A stretch of 64,000 nt of DNA from Halorubrum trapanicum (GCF_017873555.1 NZ_JAGGKE010000001.1:372001-436000), one strand, 5' to 3'; positions 26,999 to 35,104 are shown, counted from the first letter of the stretch. Numbers and translations are program-made. The notes: generated by a model from the sequence alone, not told the origin.

Positions 26999-28171
26999 AT
27001 GTCAAACCGGCACGCCGAACTCGGCATCGACGAGCGACCGCCCGAGGTCGGAGAGCTGACGCCCCCGGACCGCACGCTGATGGGTCCCGGGCCGAGCGAC
27101 GTCCACCCACGCGTACTCAGGGCGATGAGCACGCCGCTCGTCGGCCACCTCGACCCCTCGTTCGTCGAGATCATGGACGAGGTCCAGGAGCTGCTGCGCT
27201 ACACCTTCCGGACCGACAACAAGTGGACGATTCCGGTGTCCGGCACCGGCTCCGCGTCGATGGAGGCCGCCATCGGCAACCTCGTCGAGCCGGGCGACAC
27301 GATGTTGGTCCCGACGAACGGCTACTTCGGCGGCCGGATGAAGTCGATGGCCGAGCGCGCGGGCGGCGAGGTCGTCGAGGTGTCGGCGCCGTGGGGCGAA
27401 CCCCTCGATCCGGTCGACCTCGAGCGCGCGTTCGCCGAACACCAGCCCGACGTGTTCGGCTTCGTCCACGCCGAGACCTCTACGGGCGTCCTTCAGCCGA
27501 ACGTCCCCGAACTGACCGACATCGCGCACGACCACGACGCGCTCGTGATCGCCGACTGCGTCACCTCGCTCGGGGGCGTCGAGCTGCGCGTCGACGAGTG
27601 GGGCGTCGACGTCGCCTACTCCGGACCCCAGAAGTGCCTCTCCTGTCCGCCCGGGGCGAGTCCGCTCACCCTCAACGACCGCGCGATGGACAAGGTGCTC
27701 GACCGAGAGGAGCGACCGCGGTCGTGGTACCTCGACCTCTCGCTGTTGGAGGGGTACTGGGGCGACGACCGCTCGTACCACCACACCGCGCCGATCACGA
27801 ACGTGTACGCGCTGCGCGAGGCGCTCCGCCTCGTCGCCGAGGAGGGGATCGAGGAACGGTGGGCGCGCCACCGCCGGGTCGCCGGCGACCTGAAGGCGGG
27901 CCTTCAGGATCTGGGACTGGAGATGAACGCCCCCGACGAGTACTGGCTCCCGAGTCTGAACGCCGTCCGCGTCCCCGACGGGGTCGACGACGGCGCCGTC
28001 ATCGACCGCCTGCTCGACGAGTACGACCTGGAGATCGCCTCCGGTCTCGGCGCCCTCGAGGGCGACATCTGGCGGATCGGCTGTATGGGCTACTCCGCCC
28101 GGCCGAAGAACGTCGAGTACGTCCTCGCGGCGCTGGAGGACGCGCTGGCGCGACAGGGATTCGACGGGTAG
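26999..28171 (+). CDS. Class V aminotransferase (alanine-glyoxylate/serine-pyruvate type)
   Basis: The 390-residue PLP enzyme has LMGPGPSDVHPRVL near the start, the cofactor-contact region SGTGSASMEAAIGN, ADCVTSLGG, and the PLP lysine in YSGPQKCLSCPPG. These match the AGXT/serine-pyruvate aminotransferase family, which moves an amino group between alanine or serine and glyoxylate or pyruvate. The ATG at 26999 gives the usual family start; the longer frame reads through the promoter region. Confidence 0.92.
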   Translation: MSNRHAELGIDERPPEVGELTPPDRTLMGPGPSDVHPRVLRAMSTPLVGHLDPSFVEIMDEVQELLRYTFRTDNKWTIPVSGTGSASMEAAIGNLVEPGDTMLVPTNGYFGGRMKSMAERAGGEVVEVSAPWGEPLDPVDLERAFAEHQPDVFGFVHAETSTGVLQPNVPELTDIAHDHDALVIADCVTSLGGVELRVDEWGVDVAYSGPQKCLSCPPGASPLTLNDRAMDKVLDREERPRSWYLDLSLLEGYWGDDRSYHHTAPITNVYALREALRLVAEEGIEERWARHRRVAGDLKAGLQDLGLEMNAPDEYWLPSLNAVRVPDGVDDGAVIDRLLDEYDLEIASGLGALEGDIWRIGCMGYSARPKNVEYVLAALEDALARQGFDG

Positions 28172-28215
28172 CGACGGGCAGCGACGAATAGTAACCGATA
28201 GCAACCGATGGGACG

Positions 28216-28234
28216 GGGAGGGTTGCGCCCTCCC
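28216..28234. repeat. 7-bp perfect hairpin GGGAGGG/CCCTCCC
   Basis: GGGAGGG (28216-28222) and CCCTCCC (28228-28234) flank TTGCG, 45 bases after the aminotransferase stop. It could be a transcription-end hairpin for that gene or the first element of the structured region that follows. Confidence 0.6.
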
Positions 28235-28240
28235 AGACGT

Positions 28241-28330
28241 CTCCCTCCGGCGCGCGCGAGAAACGCGCGCGAGGGCCAGTTCGGCGCCCGGAGCGACGCG
28301 GAGGGCGCCGAACGGCGGTTGGGGAGGGAG
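28241..28330. other. Predicted three-way-junction RNA structure
   Basis: CTCCCTCC (28241-28248) can pair with GGAGGGAG (28323-28330). Inside lie an 8-bp hairpin CGCGCGCG/CGCGCGCG around AGAAA (28251-28271) and an 11-bp hairpin GTTCGGCGCCC/GGGCGCCGAAC (28279-28289, 28303-28313). The nested pairing fits a compact structured RNA or a DNA element with cruciform potential. No reading frame is supported. Confidence 0.5.
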
Positions 28331-28401
28331 AGGCCGCCCCGAGAGCGAAAGCAGAACTGTTCTACCGAAATCTCGGCCCCTGGTCACACCGCCAGCGCTG
28401 T

Positions 28402-28443
28402 CCTACCACGTCGTCAGCGCCACCCTACCACGTCGTCAGCGCC
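28402..28443. repeat. 20-bp direct duplication at the end of the MFS gene
   Basis: The same 20 bases occur at 28402-28421 and 28424-28443 (period 22). The second copy contains the last codons and stop of the minus-strand MFS gene. The duplicate lies just past the stop, as expected from replication slippage. Confidence 0.85.
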
Positions 28444-29723
28444 GCGCGCCCGTGATCCCGCGAGAGAATCGCGAGGAACGCCAAGACGCCGGTGATCGCG
28501 AACGCCCCGCCGACGTAGAAGACGGATGCCATGCTCACCTCGACCATCAGCCAGCCGGCGATGAGCGGTCCCGCAACGGATCCGGGTCGCCACACGAGCT
28601 CGCGGATCCCGAAGCTGGAGGCGACGCCGCCGTCGTCCGTGCCCTCGTCGGCGAACAGCGCCATGCTGGCCGGTTCCCGGAAGGAATCGGCGACGCCGAG
28701 CAGTCCCGACAGCGCCACCAGCGGGAGGTACGCCGGGGGTAACCCGCCGAGGAGCGGAACCGTCACGTCGGCGCCGAGCGCCGTGCCGGCGGCCGGGGCA
28801 AACGGGATCAGGACCGCTATCGCGCCGTAGGCGCCGCCGCCGGCGAAGACGAACAGCGACCGGCCGTAGGCGTCCGAGAGCCGCCCGGTGAACAGCTGCC
28901 CGACCATGTTCGTCGCCTTCTCGGCGGTGACCGTCACCGCGACCGCGGTCGCGCCGACCGCGAGCCCGCCCGCCGCCAGCTCCGTGCCGGCGTAGATCGG
29001 GATCCACGTCCGCACCATCGTCACCGCGAAGGCGTACTGTGCGCGGAACGTCGAGATGGTGAGGATCCTGCGGTTCACCGCCAGATCGGAGAACGGGAAC
29101 CCCTCGATCCGCGTCGGGTCGGCGTCGAGCATGCCCCACGTGACGAGCCACGCGACCACCATCAGCGCCGTGATGAGCGTGAACACCGGCCCGAATCCGA
29201 CGGCGTCGTAGATGGCGCCCGCGCCGAGCGACCCGAGGATCGACGCCGCGAAGGAGGCGGCGTTCGCCTTCCCGATCTTGTCCGCCCGCGTGCCGGCGTC
29301 GGCGAGCTGGCCGACGAGCGAGAGCGTCATCAGCCCCGCGCCGGTGACGACCAGCCCCTGAAGCGCGCGGACGAGGATGAACGACCCCGACGAGTCAGCG
29401 AGCGGGAAGAGGGCGTACACGCCCGCACCGGCGCCGAGAACGCAGAGCAGTACGAGCCGCTTGTCGAACCTGTCCCCCGCCCACGCGAGCGGAACCACGG
29501 CGACCGTCTGTGCGAGCGTGAAGCCGGTGGTGTACATCCCGATGACGAACCCGGCCGAGACCGTGACGCCCAGCACCGTCGTCGCCTGCGGGTCGAGCGT
29601 GTTGATGTACGTCGGCAACAGCGTGATCAGCGTGATGAACCCGAACCCCTCCGCGAACCGGGTGAGGTAGAGCGCCCAGAACTGCGATCGGTCCGCCCCG
29701 TTGCCGTCGTCCGCGTTGCTCAC
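28425..29723 (-). CDS. Major facilitator superfamily transporter
   Basis: The 432-residue protein has twelve hydrophobic segments. Its helix 2-3 loop is AWAGDRFDKRLVLL, the MFS signature. The region between helices 6 and 7 contains DADPTRIEGFPFSDLAVNRR, which is short and charged. No substrate motif was recognised. The start codon is GTG at 29723; no in-frame ATG is close. It ends 254 bases from the aminotransferase stop, across the structured region. Confidence 0.85.
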   Translation of the reverse strand: MSNADDGNGADRSQFWALYLTRFAEGFGFITLITLLPTYINTLDPQATTVLGVTVSAGFVIGMYTTGFTLAQTVAVVPLAWAGDRFDKRLVLLCVLGAGAGVYALFPLADSSGSFILVRALQGLVVTGAGLMTLSLVGQLADAGTRADKIGKANAASFAASILGSLGAGAIYDAVGFGPVFTLITALMVVAWLVTWGMLDADPTRIEGFPFSDLAVNRRILTISTFRAQYAFAVTMVRTWIPIYAGTELAAGGLAVGATAVAVTVTAEKATNMVGQLFTGRLSDAYGRSLFVFAGGGAYGAIAVLIPFAPAAGTALGADVTVPLLGGLPPAYLPLVALSGLLGVADSFREPASMALFADEGTDDGGVASSFGIRELVWRPGSVAGPLIAGWLMVEVSMASVFYVGGAFAITGVLAFLAILSRDHGRAALTTW

Positions 29724-29833
29724 ACCATATCGGCGCGTACCGCTTCAAAAGGGGTTACGATTCGAAACGTCTGCCGGGCCGGATGGCCGAGGGCCGCCGT
29801 CGGGCTTATGTGGCGTCCGAGAGACGTGCCCGT

Positions 29834-29953
29834 ATGGGCGAATCCGCCTGCGACCGCCGGTTCTGTCCGGAGTGCGACCTCGCGGTCTCGTGTGCCGACG
29901 AGGCCTGTCCGGAGTGCGGGGCGGTTATCGAACCGCCGACGAGCCGCGACTGA
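29834..29953 (+). CDS. Small zinc-ribbon protein, 39 residues
   Basis: The short frame begins MGESACDRRFCPECDLAVSC and continues with DEACPECGAVIEPP. Its paired Cys residues (FCPEC and ACPEC plus two further Cys) form a rubredoxin-type zinc ribbon. A TATA-like TTATG lies about 30 bases before the ATG, giving a leaderless transcript. Haloarchaea encode many such tiny zinc proteins, some important for stress or biofilm behaviour. This one is too short for ordinary gene calling. Confidence 0.7.
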   Translation: MGESACDRRFCPECDLAVSCADEACPECGAVIEPPTSRD

Positions 29954-30000
29954 CGTCGCCGCGGTGGTTCGGTGCGGCCCGGCTTCCCGAACGGTCGGTC

Positions 30001-30231
30001 TCACTCCGTGAGCGGGAGCAGGATTCCGAACACGAAGGGCGCGAGGAGCATCACCAGTACGCCGAACATCTCGGCCTCGACGAGCAAGGTCTGCTCCCAC
30101 GCCGGGACCGCCGCACCCGTGGAACGGAGGTACACGTCAGCGACCACTCCGAACGTGAAAAGCACCGCGCCGACCGCGAACGCGCGTTTCGTCGCTTTCG
30201 AGTAGTCGATGTCACCGTAGCGTCCTACCAT
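30001..30231 (-). CDS. Small two-segment membrane protein
   Basis: The 76-residue protein MVGRYGDIDYSKATKRAF... has two hydrophobic helices (about 18-35 and 50-72) and a conserved-looking N-terminus. Similar short proteins are common in haloarchaeal genomes and have no known role. The start at 30231 is chosen because the longer frame has Arg-rich non-haloarchaeal composition. Confidence 0.7.
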   Translation of the reverse strand: MVGRYGDIDYSKATKRAFAVGAVLFTFGVVADVYLRSTGAAVPAWEQTLLVEAEMFGVLVMLLAPFVFGILLPLTE

Positions 30232-30304
30232 ATCGACGGTCTGAACGGCGTTCGTACAAGTATCCGTCGGCTGCTCCCCGTGGATTCGTCTCCGGTACCG
30301 CGCC

Positions 30305-30359
30305 GTCGTCGTGCTGTCGTCGTGCTGTCGTCGCGCCGTCGTCACGCGGTCGTCGCGTG
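30305..30359. repeat. 11-bp tandem repeat, five units
   Basis: GTCGTCGTGCT occurs twice in a row (30305-30326), followed by three diverged units (GTCGTCGCGCC, GTCGTCACGCG, GTCGTCGCGTG). The period is about one helical turn. It lies between the small membrane-protein gene and tRNA-Lys, in non-coding DNA. Confidence 0.8.
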
Positions 30360-30381
30360 GCTGTCGCTCTGCGATTTAAGA

Positions 30382-30398
30382 ACGGGCCGGGCGCGATT
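30382..30398. repeat. Duplicated 3' end of tRNA-Lys (att-like)
   Basis: ACGGGCCGGGCGCGATT here is identical to 30509-30525, which covers the last 15 bases of tRNA-Lys plus two flanking bases. After one inserted base the match continues with TGAAC. Direct repeats of a tRNA 3' end are the usual footprint of integrase-mediated insertion. Only about 110 bases separate the copies, so any inserted element is gone. Confidence 0.6.
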
Positions 30399-30510
30399 GT
30401 GAACTACGAGAAGACGGTCGCTCGCTTCGCTCGCGCTGCGACTTCTCTACTTCAAATCGCTTCCGTCCGGTTCCTTCACCGCGTCGCTGTCGCTCCGCGG
30501 TTCAGTGTAC

Positions 30511-30583
30511 GGGCCGGGCGCGATTTGAACACGCGACCGACGGATTAAGAGTCCGTCGCTCTCCCTAACTGAGCTACCGGCCC
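30511..30583 (-). tRNA. tRNA-Lys (anticodon CUU)
   Basis: On the minus strand the 73-base sequence starts GGGCCGGUAGCUCAG and ends CCGGCCC, a perfect 7-bp acceptor stem. The anticodon arm ACGGA-CUCUUAA-UCCGU gives anticodon CUU (reads AAG). The T arm contains GUGUUCAAAUC. No intron or encoded CCA is seen. Confidence 0.95.
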
Positions 30584-30606
30584 TCACGAGTTCGTATCCC
30601 GGTCAC

Positions 30607-30615
30607 GGTAAAAGG
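30607..30615 (-). promoter_or_regulatory. TATA-like box of tRNA-Lys
   Basis: On the minus strand CCTTTTACC lies 24-32 bases before the tRNA-Lys 5' end, in the position of a TATA box. Confidence 0.5.
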
Positions 30616-30793
30616 CCTTTTCATTCGACCACGCCGGCGTCTCCGAGTCGGCGCCCGAATCGCACGAGAGCGACGGGACCGACTCGGCTCGACGGCTATC
30701 TACTGATCCGAAAGCGACTGACTCCACGACCTCCTCGCGTCCCGCGACGGCGAGAGCGCACTCGTTAAGTGTCGTGCCGCGGAAATCCCTCCA

Positions 30794-32260
30794 ATGAGTA
30801 GTGGGGCATCCGGATCCGCGCGGACCCGATACGCCATCCTCGGCTGTGGAAGCGTCGGCCACGCCGTCGCGGAGGAACTGACCGAGCGCGGCAAGGACGT
30901 CCTCATCCTCGACCGCGACGAGAGCCGCGTCGAGGCGCTCCGCGACCAGGACCTCAACGCGCGCGTCCAGGACATCGCCGAACCGGACGTCGTCGACGAG
31001 CTCGGCGACCGCGACATCGTGTTGATCCTCGCGAGCGACGTCGAGGCGAACAAGGCGGCCGTCTCGGCGGTGCGGGAGACGGGCGGCGACCACTACGTCG
31101 TCGTCCGGGCCTCCGACCCCGTCAGCGAGGACGAGTTACGGGAGCGCGGCGCCGACGTCGTGATCAACCCCTCGACGGTGATCGCCGACAGCGCACTCCA
31201 GTCGCTGGAGACGGGGGAACTGGAGTACATGGCCCGCCAGCTCGCGGAGATCATCGAGGCGGGCGGCGACCGGATGGCGATCCTCACGCACGACAACCCC
31301 GAACCCGACTCGATCGCGTCCGCGACCGCGCTCCAGGCCATCGCCGAGGCGTTCGGCGTCGACGCCGACATCGTCTACTCCGGCGACGTCGGCCACCAGG
31401 AGAACCGGGCGTTCGTCAACTTACTCGGGATCGACCTGCTGGCGCGCTCCGAGGCGCCGGACCTGTCGGAGTACGGGACCGTCGCCGCCGTCGACCTCGC
31501 GAAGTCGGCCGACGAAAGCTTCGACTTCGACGTCGAGATCGACATCTACCTCGACCACTTGGAGACGGAGGTGCCGTTCGACGCCCGGTTCGTCGACGTG
31601 CGGACCAACGTCTCCTCGACGTCGACGATCCTCACGAAGTACCTCCAGGAGTTCGATCAGTCGCCCTCGGAGGCGGTCGCGACCGCGCTCCTCTACGGGA
31701 TCCGCGCCGAGACGCTCGACTTCAAGCGGGACACGACGCCCGCCGACCTGACCGCGGCCGCCTACCTCCACCCGTTCGCGAACCACGACACGCTCGAACA
31801 GGTGGAGTCGCCGTCGATGAGTCCGGAGACGCTGGACGTGCTCGCGGAGGCGATCCAGAACCGGGAGGTTCAGGGGAGCCACCTCTTCTCGACGGCCGGG
31901 TTCATCCGCGACCGCGAGGCGCTCGCGCAGGCGGCCCAACACTTACTCAACCTCGAAGGGATCACGACGACGGCCGTGTTGGGCATCGCCGACGACAACA
32001 TCTACCTCGCGGCCCGCTCGAAGGACATCCGGCTGAACATCGGGAACGTCCTCGACGAGGCGTTCTCCGAGATGGGCGACGCCGCCGGCCACTCGACGCA
32101 GGGGTCGCTCGAAATCCCGCTCGGTATCTTCACCGGCATCGAGGCGAGCGGCGAGAACCGAGACACCCTGCTCCACCTCACCGAGGAGGCGGTCCGCCGG
32201 AAGCTGTTCGACGCGCTCGGCGTCGAGGGCGGGAGCGGCGACGGCTCGAACGGGTCCTGA
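30794..32260 (+). CDS. RCK (TrkA-N) domain fused to a DHH-family phosphoesterase
   Basis: The 488-residue protein has an N-terminal Rossmann domain (YAILGCGSVGHAVAEEL, residues about 12-130) like the RCK/TrkA-N nucleotide-binding domain. A DHH domain follows (LTHDNPEPDSIASATAL near 170, a metal motif in AAVDLAKS, then IYLDHLETEV), with a DHHA1 domain at the end. The usual Asp-His-His triad reads Asp-His-Leu here, so catalysis may be modified. Relatives cleave short nucleotides or cyclic di-AMP. Fusion to a ligand-binding domain suggests control by NAD or another nucleotide. A TATA box was not obvious. Confidence 0.88.
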   Translation: MSSGASGSARTRYAILGCGSVGHAVAEELTERGKDVLILDRDESRVEALRDQDLNARVQDIAEPDVVDELGDRDIVLILASDVEANKAAVSAVRETGGDHYVVVRASDPVSEDELRERGADVVINPSTVIADSALQSLETGELEYMARQLAEIIEAGGDRMAILTHDNPEPDSIASATALQAIAEAFGVDADIVYSGDVGHQENRAFVNLLGIDLLARSEAPDLSEYGTVAAVDLAKSADESFDFDVEIDIYLDHLETEVPFDARFVDVRTNVSSTSTILTKYLQEFDQSPSEAVATALLYGIRAETLDFKRDTTPADLTAAAYLHPFANHDTLEQVESPSMSPETLDVLAEAIQNREVQGSHLFSTAGFIRDREALAQAAQHLLNLEGITTTAVLGIADDNIYLAARSKDIRLNIGNVLDEAFSEMGDAAGHSTQGSLEIPLGIFTGIEASGENRDTLLHLTEEAVRRKLFDALGVEGGSGDGSNGS

Positions 32261-32304
32261 CGGGGCCGTTTTCAGCTTCGCGGCCGTAGCTCCGTTCAAC
32301 CTTC

Positions 32305-32532
32305 ATGTACGTCCCTGACGATCCGCCGGCGGAGTGTCCCGCCTGCGGCGACCCGTACGAGTCGGTCTCCCGGCACACCGGCGGCTTCGTGGCGAACTTA
32401 CTCGACAACGAGCGCTACCGGCGGGTGTGTTTCTATCCCGCGACCGACGACGGCGACCCCGCGGTCGACTGTTACCATCATACGCACGCGCAGGCCGGTA
32501 CCGACGCTGCGAGGCGCTATAACGACGACTGA
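32305..32532 (+). CDS. Small Cys/His-rich protein, 75 residues
   Basis: The sequence MYVPDDPPAECPACGDPYESV begins with a CPAC knuckle and later has Cys and His residues (VCFYP, VDCYHHTHAQ), probably forming one zinc site. It lies 44 bases after the RCK-DHH gene and ends tail to tail with the nucleotidyltransferase gene. The family is a conserved haloarchaeal hypothetical as far as I recall; the function is unknown. Confidence 0.75.
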   Translation: MYVPDDPPAECPACGDPYESVSRHTGGFVANLLDNERYRRVCFYPATDDGDPAVDCYHHTHAQAGTDAARRYNDD

Positions 32533-32547
32533 ACGCGGACAGCGCGC

Positions 32548-33522
32548 TCAGAACTCGTCGCCCTCGGTGATCGAGGTGTGCGAACCGATCAGCGCGCCCG
32601 AGAGGTCGACACCCCCCAAATTGGCGCCGGTGTCGATCACGGAGTTGCGGATCTCGGAGTCGGTGATCGTCGCGTCCTCGAAGACGACGGTGCGGTCGAG
32701 CGCCGAGTCGGTCACCGTCGCGCCCGACATGACGTGGACCACGTCGCCCAGGTCGGTCCGCTCGACGGTCGCGTCGTCGGCGACGAGCGTTCCGCCGTCG
32801 AGCGCGTACTCGACCGCGTCGAGGTAGCTCTCGGGGGTGCCGATGTCGAACCACGCGCCGTCGAAGGTGTACGCGTGGACCGCCCCGCGCCGCTGGAGCC
32901 ACTGGAGGAACCAGCCCGGCTCGTCGGGGTTCTCGCCGTCTTCGAGGTAGGTCGTGAGCTTCGGGAGCGTCTCGGCGGGGAAGGCGTAGCAGGCGATAGA
33001 GACGAGCGTCGACTCCGGGTAGTCGGGCTTCTCTTGGAACTCGATCACCTCGTCGCCGTCCAACTGGACGAGTCCGTACGACTTCGCCCGCTCGCGGTCG
33101 CCGACGTCGTAGGCCGCGAGCGTCGTCGTCCCCTTGTCCTCGAAGAAGTCGGCGAAGTCGGACAGATCGAAGCTGATCATGTTGTCGCCGGCGACGACGA
33201 TCAGGTCATCGTCGACGCCCTCGCGCTCGACGAGCTGTTCGAGCGCTCCCACGACGCCGAACTTCTCGTCCTCCTCGACCGTCTCCTCGACCGAGAGGGT
33301 CGGCTTCTCGAAGGGACTGTCGGCGAGGTACTCCGCGAACGTGTCGGCGAACCGCTCGTTCGTCGAGACGAACACCTCGTCGACTCGGTCGTCGGCCTCC
33401 AAGTCCTCGAATATCTCGTCGATGATGGTTCCCTCTCCCACCGGCAGGAACATCTTCGGCCGGTGTTCGGTGATCGGCCAGAGCCTGGTCGCGTAACCCC
33501 CCGCGAGTACGACTGCCTTCAT
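32548..33522 (-). CDS. Sugar-phosphate nucleotidyltransferase
   Basis: The 324-residue protein has the nucleotide-binding start MKAVVLAGGYATRLWPITEHRPKM (motif GGYATRL...RPK), LIVVAGDNMISFDLSDF, VQLDGDEVIEFQEKPDYP, and a C-terminal left-handed beta-helix of hexapeptide-like repeats (from about 250). The family activates sugar 1-phosphates with UTP or dTTP to give NDP-sugars, as in AglF-type steps of archaeal N-glycosylation. The start at 33522 is fixed by the conserved first strand. Confidence 0.9.
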   Translation of the reverse strand: MKAVVLAGGYATRLWPITEHRPKMFLPVGEGTIIDEIFEDLEADDRVDEVFVSTNERFADTFAEYLADSPFEKPTLSVEETVEEDEKFGVVGALEQLVEREGVDDDLIVVAGDNMISFDLSDFADFFEDKGTTTLAAYDVGDRERAKSYGLVQLDGDEVIEFQEKPDYPESTLVSIACYAFPAETLPKLTTYLEDGENPDEPGWFLQWLQRRGAVHAYTFDGAWFDIGTPESYLDAVEYALDGGTLVADDATVERTDLGDVVHVMSGATVTDSALDRTVVFEDATITDSEIRNSVIDTGANLGGVDLSGALIGSHTSITEGDEF

Positions 33523-33638
33523 ACGTCTCCCGTCTCGCCCCGATGACATACCTCTTGTGCCCACGCGCGTTCCGGGAGACGGGTTTCGACGTCGGTCCGA
33601 GGCCGGACGGTTTTCCCCGTCGGCGCCGAAGTCCGCGC

Positions 33639-33950
33639 ATGGAGACGACCCGTCAGCGGATCGCGAACGCGCTCCGCGAGGAACCCCGGACCGCGAGCGA
33701 CCTCGCCGCGGCGCTGTCGCTGCCGACGCCCGTCGTGTACGAACACCTCGAACACGTCTCGCGGTCGGTCGCGGACGACGAGGAACCCGGAAGCGACGGA
33801 GCCGGCGACGAGGGCGAGGAGTTCCTCGTCGCCCCGCCGACCTGCCGCGAGTGCGGGTTCGACCGCTTCGACGACCCGGTCAACGATCCGTCGCGGTGTC
33901 CGGAGTGTAAGTGCGAGCGGATCGAGGAGCCGGCGTTCGTGATCCGGTAG
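33639..33950 (+). CDS. HTH plus zinc-ribbon transcriptional regulator
   Basis: The 103-residue protein combines an N-terminal winged helix (TRQRIANALREEPRTASDLA, then LPTPVVYEHLEHV) with a C-terminal zinc ribbon (PPTCRECGFDRF and SRCPECKCERI). This is the domain pair of COG3357 predicted archaeal regulators. It is divergent from the nucleotidyltransferase gene. Targets are unknown. Confidence 0.88.
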   Translation: METTRQRIANALREEPRTASDLAAALSLPTPVVYEHLEHVSRSVADDEEPGSDGAGDEGEEFLVAPPTCRECGFDRFDDPVNDPSRCPECKCERIEEPAFVIR

Positions 33951-33986
33951 CCGGGCGATTCGGGGCCGGCGTCCCGACCGAAGCGC

Positions 33987-34664
33987 CTACAGTTCGTCGA
34001 GCAGCGTCGCGGCCGCGGCCGCCGACGAGCCCGGGCCGCGGGCGGTGATCAGGTCGCCGTCGACCGTGACGCTGGTGTCGGCGTCGAGTTCGGCGTCGAA
34101 GTCGGCGCCGGCGAGAATGACCTCGTCTTCGACCCAGTAGGGGAGCTTCCGCCCGTCGGGCATCACGTCGTTCTCGTCGACGATGTCTTCCTCCCACTCG
34201 TTCGGGAACCCGGTGATAGCGCGCCCCTCGACGAGCGGCGTCCCGTCGGCCTCGCGCGTGAACGCCAAGATGCCGACCGCGTGGCAAACGACGAGGGCGA
34301 CGCCCTCCTCGCCCGCGACCGCGTCGAGCAGCAGCTGGCGGGCGTGACGGTCCTGGTTCACGTCCCAGACGGTGCCGTGGCCCCCGGGGAAGACGACCGC
34401 GTCGTAGTCGGCGGCGTCGACCGTCGCGACGGGCGCCGGATCGTTGAGGCCGGGGTGCTCCTCGTCGACCTCGCGAAGCTCTGCGACTCGCTCCTCGCCG
34501 CCCGCAGCCTCGGGGTCCAGCGAGCGCTCGTCGACGACCGGCGGCGACCCGGAGGGGGTCGCGACGGTCACGTCGACGCCCTCCGATTCCAGCGTCGTCA
34601 GCGGCTCGATACACTCTTCGGCCCAGTAGCCTTCCTCGCTCACGACGAACAGCGCTTCGGTCAT
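33987..34664 (-). CDS. DJ-1/PfpI family protein
   Basis: The 225-residue protein of the class I glutamine-amidotransferase-like superfamily has the nucleophile elbow VVCHAVG (Cys127, His128), GGHGTVWD and GFPNEWEEDIVDE-type loops, similar to Hsp31/glyoxalase III-like members. Such enzymes handle methylglyoxal or damaged proteins, or act as peptidases; which one is not clear here. A strong TATA box at 34690-34698 on the minus strand makes the transcript leaderless from the ATG at 34664. Confidence 0.9.
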   Translation of the reverse strand: MTEALFVVSEEGYWAEECIEPLTTLESEGVDVTVATPSGSPPVVDERSLDPEAAGGEERVAELREVDEEHPGLNDPAPVATVDAADYDAVVFPGGHGTVWDVNQDRHARQLLLDAVAGEEGVALVVCHAVGILAFTREADGTPLVEGRAITGFPNEWEEDIVDENDVMPDGRKLPYWVEDEVILAGADFDAELDADTSVTVDGDLITARGPGSSAAAAATLLDEL

Positions 34665-34689
34665 GTGTACCCCGTCATTCGCGACCGCC

Positions 34690-34698
34690 ATATAAAAG
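34690..34698 (-). promoter_or_regulatory. TATA box of the DJ-1/PfpI gene
   Basis: Read on the minus strand, TTTTATATG lies 26-34 bases before the ATG at 34664, consistent with leaderless transcription. Confidence 0.7.
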
Positions 34699-34744
34699 GC
34701 GCCCGCGCCCGGCAGCGACGAGGGACGGCGCGGGGTTTATAACT

Positions 34745-35025
34745 GAACGTGGCGGTGCGGTCGGCGCGCGCCTCCGAGCGCCCTTTGGGCGCGAGGAGCG
34801 CGTGCGAGGGACGCGGTGAGCGACGGGCGACCGAAGGGAGCCCGGAGCGAACCGCGAGGCTGGGGAGGCGTGAGGTGCGGTCGCTTGCGGGGTGGGACTC
34901 GAAGGGGCGGCCGCGAGGCGGACGCAGGCGACGGGAGGACCGCAGTGAGTGAGCGGAGCGAACGAACGAGGACCGCCCCGAGCGTGCGTCCGCCTCGCGG
35001 CCGGGGCTTCGGCGGTGCTCACGTC
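34745..35025 (-). repeat. ~280-bp structured repeat, copy B (inverted)
   Basis: Relative to copies A and C this copy is reversed. Its long stem is the best preserved: 34909-34926 pairs perfectly with 34985-35002 over 18 bp, from GGCCGCGAGG to CCTCGCGGCC and beyond. The short hairpin GCGCCC/GGGCGC (34778-34783, 34787-34792) is shared with copy C. AT-rich boxes stand at both ends (TTTATAA at 34736-34742; AATATT at 35045-35050). With copy C it brackets hpt in opposite orientation. Confidence 0.75.
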
Positions 35026-35104
35026 GTCCGGTGATTCACGAACGAATATTCGGCTGCTGTCCTCCGTGCCATCGTCTCCCACCGCGATCCCGTAACCGCC
35101 ACGC

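Noticed and set aside
34749-34952. Open frames with Arg/Gly-rich proteins in the repeat copies B and C
   Set aside because: The frames are similar only because the DNA is similar. Copy A breaks them with indels, and the composition is not haloarchaeal, whereas stem pairing is preserved.
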